The notes beneath the pieces were generated by a model. The model was not told the origin of the DNA. It searched no databases and saw only the letters and a list, made by a program, of their open reading frames with translations. From Streptomyces sp. NRRL B-24085 (lineage in GTDB: Bacteria > Actinomycetota > Actinomycetes > Streptomycetales > Streptomycetaceae), in assembly GCF_001282115.1 (NCBI RefSeq), contig NZ_LJBR01000022.1, positions 1 to 64,000 of the forward strand: a DNA stretch of 64,000 bases, read 5' to 3'. Each line of letters opens with the position of its first letter. Position 1 is the stretch's first letter. A program made the position numbers and the translations under genes. Below are positions 9,072-16,874 of this stretch, piece after piece.

Positions 9072-9093
9072 CGATAAGTTATCGACGTTAACT
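9072..9093 (-). promoter_or_regulatory. Overlapping dyads, candidate TetR operator
   Basis: Two overlapping inverted repeats sit just upstream of the thioesterase-TetR pair: cgataagttatcg (9072-9084) and agtta, 7-nt spacer, taact (9077-9093). Size and symmetry suit a TetR dimer. It overlaps the last codon of the upstream MFS gene. Assigning it to the adjacent TetR is inference. Confidence 0.45.
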
Positions 9094-10505
9094 CACTTCG
9101 TCAACCGGGGAGTTGCCTGGTCGGAGGGTGTGGAGCCGACGCGGCCCAACGACCGGTCGGCCGTGCACAGAACCAGGAACACGGCGGCCACCCCGATGAG
9201 TGGCCAGGCCATGGCGTGCAGGCCGGCACTGGTGGCGCCGTCCCGGAAGAACACGGCGCTCGCCGCCGCCGAGAACAGGGCGCCGACATACATGAACGTG
9301 CGCAGCAGCCCCGCGGACGAGCCCATGCGGGCCGGGTCGGCCTGGGCGTACAGGGCATTCTGGTTGGCCAGCCCGATCAGCCCGTGCGGGACGCCGACGA
9401 CCGCGCTGAGCGCGACGAGCACCCACACCGGACTGTCGTCGCGCAGGAGCAACAGCGCCGCACAGCCGAGGCATTGCAGGAGTGCTCCGACGACGAGTTT
9501 GCCCCGCACCCGGCCACGGCGCCCGGTGAGCGCGGTGACACCGATGGCCGTCGCCGACAGGGGCAGCAGAAGCAGCCCGGCCTGCGGCGCGCTGAGTCCT
9601 CGGCCCGCCTGGAGCCACTGGCTGTACCCGTAGAAGAAGGCGTACGACGTGGTGTACGCGAGGCACTGCCGGGTGAACGTGGCGAGCAGCGGTGCGTTCC
9701 CGCCGAGGACTCGAAGGTCTATGAACGGCTGGGCGACGGCGAGTTCGCGGCGGACGAACACGGCGCCCGCGGTCAGGCCGAGCACCGGCAGATACCACTG
9801 CGCGACCACTGGGGCCATCAGGAAGAGCATCAACGCGGTCAGTGAACCGGCGAACCACAGCATGCCCGGCACATCCACACGTGTCGTCGCGCCCGAGGGT
9901 GTGGAGCGCGGCAACCACAGTGCACCCAGGACGACGCATATGAGGGACAGCGGCACGTTGATGCCGAAGATGAGATGCCAGCCACCCGCGCCGATCAGCA
10001 GGCCACCGAGGGCCGGACCGACGACCGCGATGACCTGGTTGGAGACCGACAGCGCGGCGAGGACGCCACTCGGGTTCCTCCGGCCGGTGCGCTCGGACTC
10101 GGAGCGCAGCAGCGACATGGACGCGGGGAAGGCCGCCGAGGTGCCGAATCCGAGGAGGACGCGGGAGGCGACCAGTACCCACAGGTTCGGAGCGAGAGTG
10201 CCGAGCAGTCCGGCCAGACCGGCCAGCGCGGTGCCCAGCAGGTAGAGCCGACGCGGACCGAAGACGTCGACGAGCCGGCCGATCACCGGCTGGCCGACGG
10301 CGGTCGCGAGGTAGAGGCCGGAGACGAGCCATGCCGTCTGGGAGGGCGGCACGCCGAAGGCGCGGCCGATGGGCACCAACGCGACCGCGAGCATGGAGGA
10401 GTTGACCGGGTTGAGGACCGAACCCAGGACCATTGGTGCGATCAGGCGACGGTCGAAGCCGCCCCTCTCCGCCCGGCGTTGTCGGCGTGCGGCTGTACGC
10501 GTCAC
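9093..10505 (-). CDS. MFS drug-efflux transporter (DHA2-like, 14 TM)
   Basis: 470 residues from a GTG that overlaps the MarR stop (GTGA), chosen over longer in-frame starts that lie inside the MarR gene. Major facilitator fold with motif A-like VGQPVIGRLVDVFGPRRLYL after helix 2 and the drug-antiporter motif C region (VVGPALGGLLIG) in helix 5. About 14 hydrophobic helices are readable, as in EmrB/QacA-type exporters. Cotranscription with a MarR regulator is the classic layout for a substrate-inducible multidrug pump. The exported compound is unknown. Confidence 0.87.
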   Translation of the reverse strand: MTRTAARRQRRAERGGFDRRLIAPMVLGSVLNPVNSSMLAVALVPIGRAFGVPPSQTAWLVSGLYLATAVGQPVIGRLVDVFGPRRLYLLGTALAGLAGLLGTLAPNLWVLVASRVLLGFGTSAAFPASMSLLRSESERTGRRNPSGVLAALSVSNQVIAVVGPALGGLLIGAGGWHLIFGINVPLSLICVVLGALWLPRSTPSGATTRVDVPGMLWFAGSLTALMLFLMAPVVAQWYLPVLGLTAGAVFVRRELAVAQPFIDLRVLGGNAPLLATFTRQCLAYTTSYAFFYGYSQWLQAGRGLSAPQAGLLLLPLSATAIGVTALTGRRGRVRGKLVVGALLQCLGCAALLLLRDDSPVWVLVALSAVVGVPHGLIGLANQNALYAQADPARMGSSAGLLRTFMYVGALFSAAASAVFFRDGATSAGLHAMAWPLIGVAAVFLVLCTADRSLGRVGSTPSDQATPRLTK

Positions 10506-10987
10506 GCCTGCGCCACCCTGTCGAGCAGCGCCATGGCGGTGATGACCGCCCGGACCTCCTCCTCGGTGCCGTGCTCTTGCAGCGCCCGGGCGAGCCACTC
10601 CTGACGGGCGAGGCGCTCGCCCTTGCGCCGTTCGTGCCCCCGGGTGGTGAGTGCGACCAGTTGCCGGCGTCCGTCCCCGGGGTCCGGGCTGCGCGACACG
10701 AGCCCGGCCTCTTCAAGGGCGATGACCGTCTTGGCCATCGACTGGGGCCGGACGCCTTCGGCGGCGGCGAGATCACTGGCGGAGGCGGGGCCGTTCCTGG
10801 CGAGACGGCGCAGGACGGAACTCTGCGGCGGGGACGGTTCCTTCTCGGTGCTCCGGTCTCGGCCCGACGGTTCCTCGGCCGCTTCCAGGGCGCGCAGTTT
10901 GCGGCGGAGTCGGCCCACCACCACCCAGATGTCGCCGGCCGCCTGAACGGCGGCCTCGGTCAAGACGTCTTCGTCCGCTGGCATCAT
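10502..10987 (-). CDS. MarR-family transcriptional regulator
   Basis: 161 residues. Winged helix-turn-helix visible from about residue 55: SSVLRRLARNGPASASDLA, then the recognition helix QSMAKTVIALEEAGLV and the wing with SPDPGDGRRQLVALT. The DPxDGRR-type wing is the family hallmark. The first gene of a two-gene operon with an MFS pump. A promoter with TTGTAC, 17 bp and TACTCT places the transcription start at or next to the ATG, so the message is probably leaderless, and repeats overlapping that promoter are likely its own operator. Confidence 0.88.
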   Translation of the reverse strand: MMPADEDVLTEAAVQAAGDIWVVVGRLRRKLRALEAAEEPSGRDRSTEKEPSPPQSSVLRRLARNGPASASDLAAAEGVRPQSMAKTVIALEEAGLVSRSPDPGDGRRQLVALTTRGHERRKGERLARQEWLARALQEHGTEEEVRAVITAMALLDRVAQA

Positions 10988-10993
10988 GCCCTC

Positions 10994-11036
10994 AGAGTAA
11001 ATAGACAGCCCAGGCTGTACAACCTTGGCTGTACAA
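10994..11036 (-). promoter_or_regulatory. Promoter and repeated operator of the MarR-MFS operon
   Basis: On the minus strand -35 TTGTAC (11022-11017) and -10 TACTCT (10999-10994) are separated by 17 bp, with the MarR ATG at 10987. The 10-mer ggctgtacaa occurs twice in direct orientation (11013-11022 and 11027-11036), 14 bp apart, and acagcc-ca-ggctgt forms a dyad at 11005-11018. The repeats cover the -35 box, as expected for autorepression. Confidence 0.65.
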
Positions 11037-11112
11037 ATGTGTCGCGTTCACCGCACCGGTCCGTCGGCGGTGCTGTCGAGGACATCGCGGGTCCGATCTG
11101 CGGGCGCTGCCA

Positions 11113-11961
11113 TCAGTCGCGCGACCTGTGGACCTGCGTTTCGAGGAACCGCTGGACCACGGGGAGGACCGCGAAGTGGTTGTGGTCGGTGCCGGGCACG
11201 ATGTCGAGACGGGCGTCGATGCCGTGATCGCGCCAGTTGGCGCGCAGCGCGTTGATGCGTTCGACCCGGTCGGTCCCCGTGGCCGCGGACAAAGGCCCGT
11301 CGTCCGGGGCGAGTTCGGCCGAGTCGGTGTCGTCCTCGCCGACGACGAGTTGCACGGGAAGGCCGCGCAGGGCTGCCGGATCGGCGTCCGTCCCGAACTG
11401 CTCCTTCATGTCGGCCGTGCCGTGCCACCACGTCGTGCTGGGGTCGAGGAGGGTGACGCGCCCGGGCGCGCCCACCGACAGGCTCGCCAGCCGGTCCGGG
11501 TGGAGGTAGGCGAAGCGATGGGCGAACTGGCCGCCGCCGGAGAAGCCGTGGAGGTGGAAGCGGTCGGTGCGCACATGCCAGCGGGCCGCGACCTCGTCGA
11601 CCATGGCGAGGAGGACCTCGTCGGGGCGGAATCCGGCAGGGGACAGGAGCTTGTAGCTGTCCACGTCGTTCGGGCCGGTGATCCCGGCGGGGAAGAGCGG
11701 GACGAGGACGACGCAGTTGTGGCGTTCGGCGAAGTCGGCGAAGGCGTCGCGGAGTGTCTCGGCGCGGCGCCGCGTTCCGTGGACGGTGACCACCAGCGGG
11801 ACGGGCGGGCCGTCGGGGGCGTGCCCGGTGGGGACGTAGAGGCAGTAGGAGAAGCGGGGGTCGTCGGTGAGGGCGAAGAAAGCCGTGGGGCCGGTGAGGA
11901 AAGTGATCCCGGGGTGTCCGGCGGGCAGGTCCCAGGGAGCCAGGGGGCGTTCGGCGGTCAT
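11113..11961 (-). CDS. Cytoplasmic alpha/beta hydrolase of catabolic module 1
   Basis: 282 residues, no signal peptide. The nucleophile elbow HGFSGGGQFAHR puts the catalytic Ser near residue 148. VTVHGTRR upstream forms the HG oxyanion loop. The Asp in LVVGEDDTDS and the His in VPGTDHNHF complete the triad. The arrangement recalls the esterase/PHB-depolymerase-like (LpqC-type) group. Its ATG overlaps the stop of the DUF4387-like gene (ATGA), so it is the last gene of the GntR-controlled operon. It probably hydrolyses an ester or lactone formed in, or fed into, the pathway. It is unrelated in detail to the large secreted hydrolases elsewhere in this window. Confidence 0.82.
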   Translation of the reverse strand: MTAERPLAPWDLPAGHPGITFLTGPTAFFALTDDPRFSYCLYVPTGHAPDGPPVPLVVTVHGTRRRAETLRDAFADFAERHNCVVLVPLFPAGITGPNDVDSYKLLSPAGFRPDEVLLAMVDEVAARWHVRTDRFHLHGFSGGGQFAHRFAYLHPDRLASLSVGAPGRVTLLDPSTTWWHGTADMKEQFGTDADPAALRGLPVQLVVGEDDTDSAELAPDDGPLSAATGTDRVERINALRANWRDHGIDARLDIVPGTDHNHFAVLPVVQRFLETQVHRSRD

Positions 11962-12290
11962 GCGTGCTGCTCCTTGTCCGCGTCGCTCACGGCGAGGTCC
12001 ATCAACGGGGCGTACTGCTGGCCCGCGTAGCAGTCGCTGTCGCGCAGGTCGCCCTGGACCGTCGGGCGGGGGAGGGAGACCTTCACGGCGAGAGCCAGCG
12101 GGTGGTTGACGAGCAGGATGTCGGCGGGGTCGGCGCCGTAGAGGTCGGCGAAGAGTTGCCTGTTGAGGAAGCCGCCGGCGACGAGGGCGTCATAGGCGGC
12201 CTGGTCGTGGCACATGAAGTCGAAGGTGAGGGTGAAGGGGCCGGCGTTCTTGGAACGCACGAGGGAGCAGTAGTCGAGCAGAGTGGTCAT
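11958..12290 (-). CDS. DUF4387-like small partner protein of AtuA (module 1)
   Basis: 110 residues. It carries VRSKNAGPF near residue 11, shared exactly with the partner protein of module 2 at 33547, and a common layout (LYGxDxxD, then VKxSxPRP near residue 80). This matches the DUF4387 family, small proteins usually encoded beside AtuA-family proteins. No catalytic motif is recognisable; a subunit or partner role for the AtuA-like protein is inferred from the strict pairing. Three bases separate it from the AtuA stop and it overlaps the hydrolase start, so all three are translationally coupled. Confidence 0.82.
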   Translation of the reverse strand: MTTLLDYCSLVRSKNAGPFTLTFDFMCHDQAAYDALVAGGFLNRQLFADLYGADPADILLVNHPLALAVKVSLPRPTVQGDLRDSDCYAGQQYAPLMDLAVSDADKEQHA

Positions 12291-12293
12291 GGG

Positions 12294-13655
12294 TCACAGC
12301 TCCTCGGTGGTGGTGCGGAACAATTCCGTGGGACTGACGCCGGTGACGACGTGGTTGAGGGTGAACCGGTAGAGGGGGCCCCGGTCCGTCTCGGGCGGGG
12401 AGTACGGGTAGGCGAGAGTAGAGACCAGCCCGTCGTATTCCGGGATGGGCAGGTGGCTGCTGGCATGCGCGACGAAGGTGGCGACCGCGTGGGCGGTTGC
12501 CTGGTCGGGCGCCGTCACCGTGATGAGGACACCGAGTTCGCGGGGATGCAGCGGTTCCGGTTCCGCGGCGGCCAGTACCGCCCCGTCGCCGTAGAGGCGG
12601 AAGTCGATGTCGACGTCGTCGGGGTCCACGGTGCCGCCGAACACGTCGAGGATCTTGTCCGCGAAGTACTTCTGGGCGAAGGGGAGCAGGTCGGGCAGGC
12701 GCCGGATGACCACCTGGTCGCGCACTCCTCCGACGATGACGGTCTGGTAGCCGACGAGTTGGGCTCCTTCGAGCTTGTTGGTGTAGCCGTCCGCGGGGAC
12801 GAAGCGTGCTCCGCGCGCCCGGACGGTGCGTTCGTCGACCGCCTCGTAGGTGGCTTCGCTGGTGTCGAGGACGCCCGAGGGTTCCGCGACGTGATACGGG
12901 TCGGCGTTCTCGTACAGCGTGTGGGCGGCCACGGAGCGCGGGGTGAGGCGGCTGCCTTCGGCGAGCGTGGTGACGTCGAAGTGGTCGTCCCGCAGGTGTA
13001 CGAGCAGGCCGTTGGCGGAGGGGGGTATGGCGCAGGCCGCGCCGCATTCGATGGTCTTGGCCATGTGCCAGGTCAGACCGGGATCGGCGCCGAGCATGCG
13101 GGGGAGCGCGGCGAAGAGCGCGGTGTCGCTGGCGCGTCCGGCCAGGACGACGTCGCAGCCGGCTGCCAGGGCCTCCTGGATGGGCTCGACACCCATCATG
13201 GCCACGGTGTGACTGCGGGTGAACAGCTCCCGGTCGATCTCGGGGGCGTGCGGCAGCGGGCGGAGCCGTCCGGCGTCGTAGAGCTGCTGGAGCCGCTCGC
13301 CCGGCTGGTCGGAGTAGATCAGCGCCAGTTTGAAGTGCAAGTCCTCCGCCGCCGCGATGTCGCGCACGAGGGCGGCCACGCGGTCGACTCCCGTGTCACG
13401 GCCGCTGGTGCCGCAGGACCCGATGATCAGTGGCACGCCCAGCTCGTCGCGGGCCTTGAGCAACAGGCGCAGGTCGCGGGCGACGGCCTGGTCGGAGAGT
13501 TTGGGGTGTCCCGAGCCGAGCGCGGCCGGACCCGAGTCGGTCGATCCGGCGTCACACGCGATGACGTGCGGGCGGGCCTCGACGCCGCGTCGGAAGGCGG
13601 CGGCGTCGAAGCCGGCGCCGAGTGCACCGGTCGGTGCGAGGATGCGCAGTTCCAT
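12294..13655 (-). CDS. AtuA-family (DUF1446) protein, module 1
   Basis: 453 residues from an ATG (MELRILAPTGALGAGF). Family signatures: DAGSTDSGP near residue 35, GSCGTSGRDTGVDR near 78, VVLAGRASDTALF near 170, and IECGAACA near 200. The homologue at 32169 shares every one of these blocks. AtuA was named from the acyclic terpene (citronellol/geraniol) utilisation cluster of Pseudomonas, but its reaction is not established, and the CoA-carboxylase and dehydrogenase genes of that pathway are absent here. I therefore infer only a role in breakdown of an organic acid-type compound. It sits between the MFS importer and the DUF4387-like partner. Confidence 0.85.
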   Translation of the reverse strand: MELRILAPTGALGAGFDAAAFRRGVEARPHVIACDAGSTDSGPAALGSGHPKLSDQAVARDLRLLLKARDELGVPLIIGSCGTSGRDTGVDRVAALVRDIAAAEDLHFKLALIYSDQPGERLQQLYDAGRLRPLPHAPEIDRELFTRSHTVAMMGVEPIQEALAAGCDVVLAGRASDTALFAALPRMLGADPGLTWHMAKTIECGAACAIPPSANGLLVHLRDDHFDVTTLAEGSRLTPRSVAAHTLYENADPYHVAEPSGVLDTSEATYEAVDERTVRARGARFVPADGYTNKLEGAQLVGYQTVIVGGVRDQVVIRRLPDLLPFAQKYFADKILDVFGGTVDPDDVDIDFRLYGDGAVLAAAEPEPLHPRELGVLITVTAPDQATAHAVATFVAHASSHLPIPEYDGLVSTLAYPYSPPETDRGPLYRFTLNHVVTGVSPTELFRTTTEEL

Positions 13656-13687
13656 GGGGGTCCATGTCCTTAGTGAGGGGTGGTTGT

Positions 13688-15022
13688 TCAGTGCGTGGAA
13701 GGCGCGATGCGGCGGGCCAGGCGGGTGAAGACGGCGAAGGTGACGGTGGCGAACACCGCGCCGTTCAGGAGCATGAAGCGCCAGCCGGTCGCGTCGACAG
13801 TGAGGCCGAGCAGGGCGGGGCCGAGCGCCGCGCCGGTGGACGAGGCGACGGTGTACAGGCCGGTGTAGGTGCCCAGGACATGTCTGCTGGGGGCGAGGTT
13901 CCACAGCGCGACGAGGGCGTTGACGGCGAAGGACGCGTAGCCCACGGAGGCGATCGCCATGGAGACGACCGTGCCGGGAACCGTGGGGACGCAGAATCCG
14001 ATGAGCAGACCGATGATGAAGACGCCGACGCCGTAGCGCATGGCGCGCACCTGGCCCAGACGGGACGAGGTGTAGGCGAGCGGGACGACACAGAGCAGGA
14101 AGGCGACGGCGCCGGGGAGGGCGAGTCCGCCGGCCGAGCCGCGGGACAGGCCGAGGGACTCGGTGCCGTACGGCGTCAGCAGCGCGCGCAGGGCCGACCA
14201 CATGCCGGCGAAGCAGAAGATGCCGAGCATGAGCAGGGCCCGGGCGCGGGACGGGTCGCGCGCCATGTCCCTGATGACGGCCCAGGGTGAGGCGAAGTCG
14301 TCGGAGGGCGGTGTGACGCGGGGGCGCGGTTCGGCGGCGGAAGCCGGCTCGGTGGGCGACGGCTTGGCGGTGCGGTGCCGGCGGCCCAGGAAGAACCAGG
14401 ACGTGGCGAGAAGGAGCAGCATGAGGACGGGCGGGATGGCGAACGCCAGGGTGATGCTGCGGTCTACGACGAGAAGGCTGATCAGGGACGAGACGACGAT
14501 CGTGAGACTGACGCCCGCCTTGACGAATCCCTGTGCCTTGCCTCGCTGGGAAGGGGCGACGTAGTCGGAGACCAGGGTCTCCGTGATGCCCTTGAACGCG
14601 TTGGCCATGGCCGCGAAGCCGATGACGCACAGCAGGAGCAAGGGCAGACTGTGCGTCCAGGGGATCAGGGCGAAGGGCACCGAGGCCAGGGCGGCTCCGG
14701 TCAGGATGATCGCCCACCGGCCCTTTCCGTCGCGTGCGCGACGGTCGGACAGGAACCCCGTCCAGGGCTGGATCAGGACCCCGAGCAGGTTGTCCATACC
14801 CATGATCAACCCGACCAGGCCGGCCGAGGCGATGTAGTGCCGCAACTCGGAGGGGACCTGCGCGTCGTAGAAGTTCCAGACCGATTCCTGGGCGAAGACG
14901 GCCAGGGTCACCCACAGGACCGTCGTGGCGCTCATCCGCCGTGGGGTGGCTGGCCCTTTCTCGACCGGGGTGCTTGCGGGGGTGTCCTCCAGAGGCTCGG
15001 GCTGAGGTGCGATGTGGGGCAT
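13688..15022 (-). CDS. MFS transporter of module 1
   Basis: 444 residues from an ATG with AAAGGAG seven bases upstream; an ATG 24 bp earlier lies inside the operator and lacks this signal. Twelve membrane helices are expected. The N terminus LAVFAQESVWNFYDAQVP and the following MGMDNLLGVLIQPWTG are nearly repeated in the MFS of module 2 (29805). The family resembles GPH-type or sugar/acid importers more than drug pumps, and import of the pathway substrate is the natural reading. First structural gene after the GntR regulator, with palindromes directly upstream. Confidence 0.85.
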   Translation of the reverse strand: MPHIAPQPEPLEDTPASTPVEKGPATPRRMSATTVLWVTLAVFAQESVWNFYDAQVPSELRHYIASAGLVGLIMGMDNLLGVLIQPWTGFLSDRRARDGKGRWAIILTGAALASVPFALIPWTHSLPLLLLCVIGFAAMANAFKGITETLVSDYVAPSQRGKAQGFVKAGVSLTIVVSSLISLLVVDRSITLAFAIPPVLMLLLLATSWFFLGRRHRTAKPSPTEPASAAEPRPRVTPPSDDFASPWAVIRDMARDPSRARALLMLGIFCFAGMWSALRALLTPYGTESLGLSRGSAGGLALPGAVAFLLCVVPLAYTSSRLGQVRAMRYGVGVFIIGLLIGFCVPTVPGTVVSMAIASVGYASFAVNALVALWNLAPSRHVLGTYTGLYTVASSTGAALGPALLGLTVDATGWRFMLLNGAVFATVTFAVFTRLARRIAPSTH

Positions 15023-15037
15023 GGCGGCTCCTTTGCC

Positions 15038-15053
15038 ATATGCCATAGCATAT
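15038..15053 (-). promoter_or_regulatory. GntR operator, copy 1 (before the MFS gene)
   Basis: atatgc-cata-gcatat is a perfect 6+4+6 palindrome 16 bp upstream of the MFS start. Read on the minus strand it contains ATGCTATGGCAT, sharing the TGCTA(T/C)(A/G)GC core with the two other copies nearby. Confidence 0.65.
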
Positions 15054-15122
15054 TCATTCTAAGTCACCCCGCCTGCCGGTCGGTCGCCGAGGCGGAAGTG
15101 CGCAGGTTTGCGTCCCCCGCCT

Positions 15123-15139
15123 AGCTATTTGCTATAGCT
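15123..15139 (-). promoter_or_regulatory. GntR operator, copy 2
   Basis: agctat, 5-nt spacer, atagct is a perfect inverted repeat located between the GntR gene and the MFS gene. It contains ATTTGCTATAGC, matching copy 3 at 11 of 12 positions. Confidence 0.6.
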
Positions 15140-15181
15140 CAAGCGGTAGTGGGTGACCAATGCGGTGGCGGCTTCCTTCTC

Positions 15182-15901
15182 TCAGTGCGAGAAACGCGCC
15201 GTGAGCAGGGAGGAACTCGACGACCGGCTGTGCGCGGTCATCAGCTCTTCCGCCCGCCTGCCGTCTCCGGCGGCGATGGCGTCGTAGATGGCGCGGTGCT
15301 GGTGGTAGCGCGCATCCACGGCGCTGCGCCGTTCGTCGCTGACCTCGGACAGGACGCTGTCGCGTCGTTCGTCCGCGCCGAAGGCGTCGACCATGTGCAG
15401 CATCTGCAGGAGTGTGGCGTTCCCGCTGGCCTCGTCCACCAGGCCGTGGAACCGCCGCATGCAGTGCAGGATCTCCTCGATCAGCTTCCGCTCCTCCTCG
15501 CTGCCGGGAGCCAGTCCGGCCGCCCGGCCGCGCAGGCGGTCCGCCTCGTCCAGGGCGGCACGCATCCGCGCCCGCTGCTCCGCGGTCGACTTCTCCGCGG
15601 CCAGCCGGGCGGCCAGAGCGCGAAGCGAGTCCCCGATCATGGAGAACTCCCGCAACTCCTCGTCCGCGTACTTCGCGATGCGCACGGACCGCGGGCCGGT
15701 CCTCTCCACCAGCCGGTCCTGCTCCAGCCGGCGCAACGCCTCACGTACCGGTGTCGCGCTGATGTCGAGGGATTCGGCCAGCCCCCGCTCGGTCACCTTC
15801 TGGCCCCGTTCGAGGACGCCCGAGACGATCGCCTCACGGATCGCCGTGTACGCCTGATCGCCCAGGGTCGCGGAGATCGTGAGCTGCGGAAGCTGTGCCA
15901 T
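15182..15901 (-). CDS. GntR-family regulator (FadR/FCD type) of module 1
   Basis: 239 residues from an ATG (MAQLPQLTISATLGDQAY); the frame stays open upstream but the extension runs through the operator. The N-terminal winged helix is clear: YTAIREAIVSGVLERGQKV, then LAESLDISATPVREALRRLE (about residues 42-61). The C-terminal all-helical FCD domain has the metal-ligand His pattern (MRRFHGLVDEASGN, RYHQHRAIYDAI, LMTAH). FCD proteins usually sense small organic acids bound to a metal. It is encoded just upstream of its presumed targets on the same strand, with one candidate site in its own promoter and two before the MFS gene. Confidence 0.88.
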   Translation of the reverse strand: MAQLPQLTISATLGDQAYTAIREAIVSGVLERGQKVTERGLAESLDISATPVREALRRLEQDRLVERTGPRSVRIAKYADEELREFSMIGDSLRALAARLAAEKSTAEQRARMRAALDEADRLRGRAAGLAPGSEEERKLIEEILHCMRRFHGLVDEASGNATLLQMLHMVDAFGADERRDSVLSEVSDERRSAVDARYHQHRAIYDAIAAGDGRRAEELMTAHSRSSSSSLLTARFSH

Positions 15902-15912
15902 GGGCAGTACGG

Positions 15913-15926
15913 TATTTGCTACAGCA
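15913..15926 (-). promoter_or_regulatory. GntR operator, copy 3 (autoregulatory)
   Basis: tatttgctacagca lies 12 bp upstream of the GntR ATG and shares ATTTGCTA(T/C)AGC with copy 2. Its position suggests autorepression. Confidence 0.55.
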
Positions 15927-16146
15927 GAATTGTCAACCGGTTGCGGGCATGTGAGTTCCGACCGAGTCCTGGCGGCAGGCGAAGGCCACCACCGGACAAC
16001 CGTCAAGGAACGCTCAGCTTCACGGCGGGCCGACCGTCAAGTGCCGTCTGAATGATGGGCCGGGACATCCCGGAATCCGGTCAGGGCCTCAGCGCCCGGC
16101 CGGACGGGCGGTGACGGCAGGGCTGTCGGACCGAGAAGAAGGCCCC

Positions 16147-16827
16147 GTGAACAAGGTGATCGTCGCAGGCGGGCCGTCCCTGGTACGGACGGCGCTGACC
16201 AGGGTGATCGATGCGAGCGACACCCTGAGGGCGGTCGGCACCGCCGCCCACAGCGAGGAACTCGCAGACCTGCTCGACGCCGACGTCGACGCGGACGTCG
16301 TCCTCCTCGACCGCTCCCTCCACACCGGGCGACAGGGCGGCTTCACGGCCCTGGTGACCGAGATCTGCGCCGTGACCCGGACCGTCGTCTTCGGCGCTCC
16401 CAGCGCTCAGGAGGTCGATGCCCAGGTGCGTGCCGGCGCCACAGGTGTCCTCGGCGCGGATGTCAGCGCCGCCCAGCTCGTCGCCGCGCTGGAGACCGTG
16501 TGCCGGGGTGGGCTCGTCGTCGCCCTGGGCACGGCACCGGCCGTCAACAGGGCACAGGCTCGGGTCACGCCCGAACTCACCCGGGACCTCTCCGTCCGGG
16601 AACGCGAGATCCTCATCTTGCTGTCGAGCGGTCAGGACACTGCCTCCATCGCCCGCGACCTCGGTCTCAGCCCCCTCACCGTGAAGACCCACATCACCAA
16701 CATGCTGAGCAAGCTGGGAATCCGCCGACGCGGACACCTGATCGCCTTCGCCTACGAGAGCGGGCTGATCGTGCCGGGCATCACACCCACCAGTTTCATC
16801 CCGCCCCCGCTGTGCGCACCTTCGTAG
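16147..16827 (+). CDS. Atypical LuxR-type response regulator
   Basis: 226 residues from a GTG with GAAGAAGG four bases upstream; another GTG at 16111 is less well placed. The N-terminal half is receiver-like with the expected phospho-acceptor in VVLLDRSL. The paired acidic residues that normally follow strand 1 are replaced by Gly (VIVAGGPSL), and the conserved Lys near the receiver end is missing (GVLGAD). The C-terminal helix-turn-helix is a canonical LuxR/GerE domain (LSVREREILILLSSG, then LSPLTVKTHITNMLSKLGI). No histidine kinase gene is adjacent. Output is probably independent of classical phosphorylation. Confidence 0.85.
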   Translation: MNKVIVAGGPSLVRTALTRVIDASDTLRAVGTAAHSEELADLLDADVDADVVLLDRSLHTGRQGGFTALVTEICAVTRTVVFGAPSAQEVDAQVRAGATGVLGADVSAAQLVAALETVCRGGLVVALGTAPAVNRAQARVTPELTRDLSVREREILILLSSGQDTASIARDLGLSPLTVKTHITNMLSKLGIRRRGHLIAFAYESGLIVPGITPTSFIPPPLCAPS

Positions 16828-16874
16828 CCCGGTGTGAGACCCCGTCGGGCTCTGTCCACCGGCGCGTGCTGCTC

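Noticed and set aside
12294-13655. A terpene (citronellol/geraniol) degradation cluster
   Set aside because: Only the AtuA-type protein matches; geranyl-CoA carboxylase, acyl-CoA dehydrogenase and hydratase genes are absent from the window.
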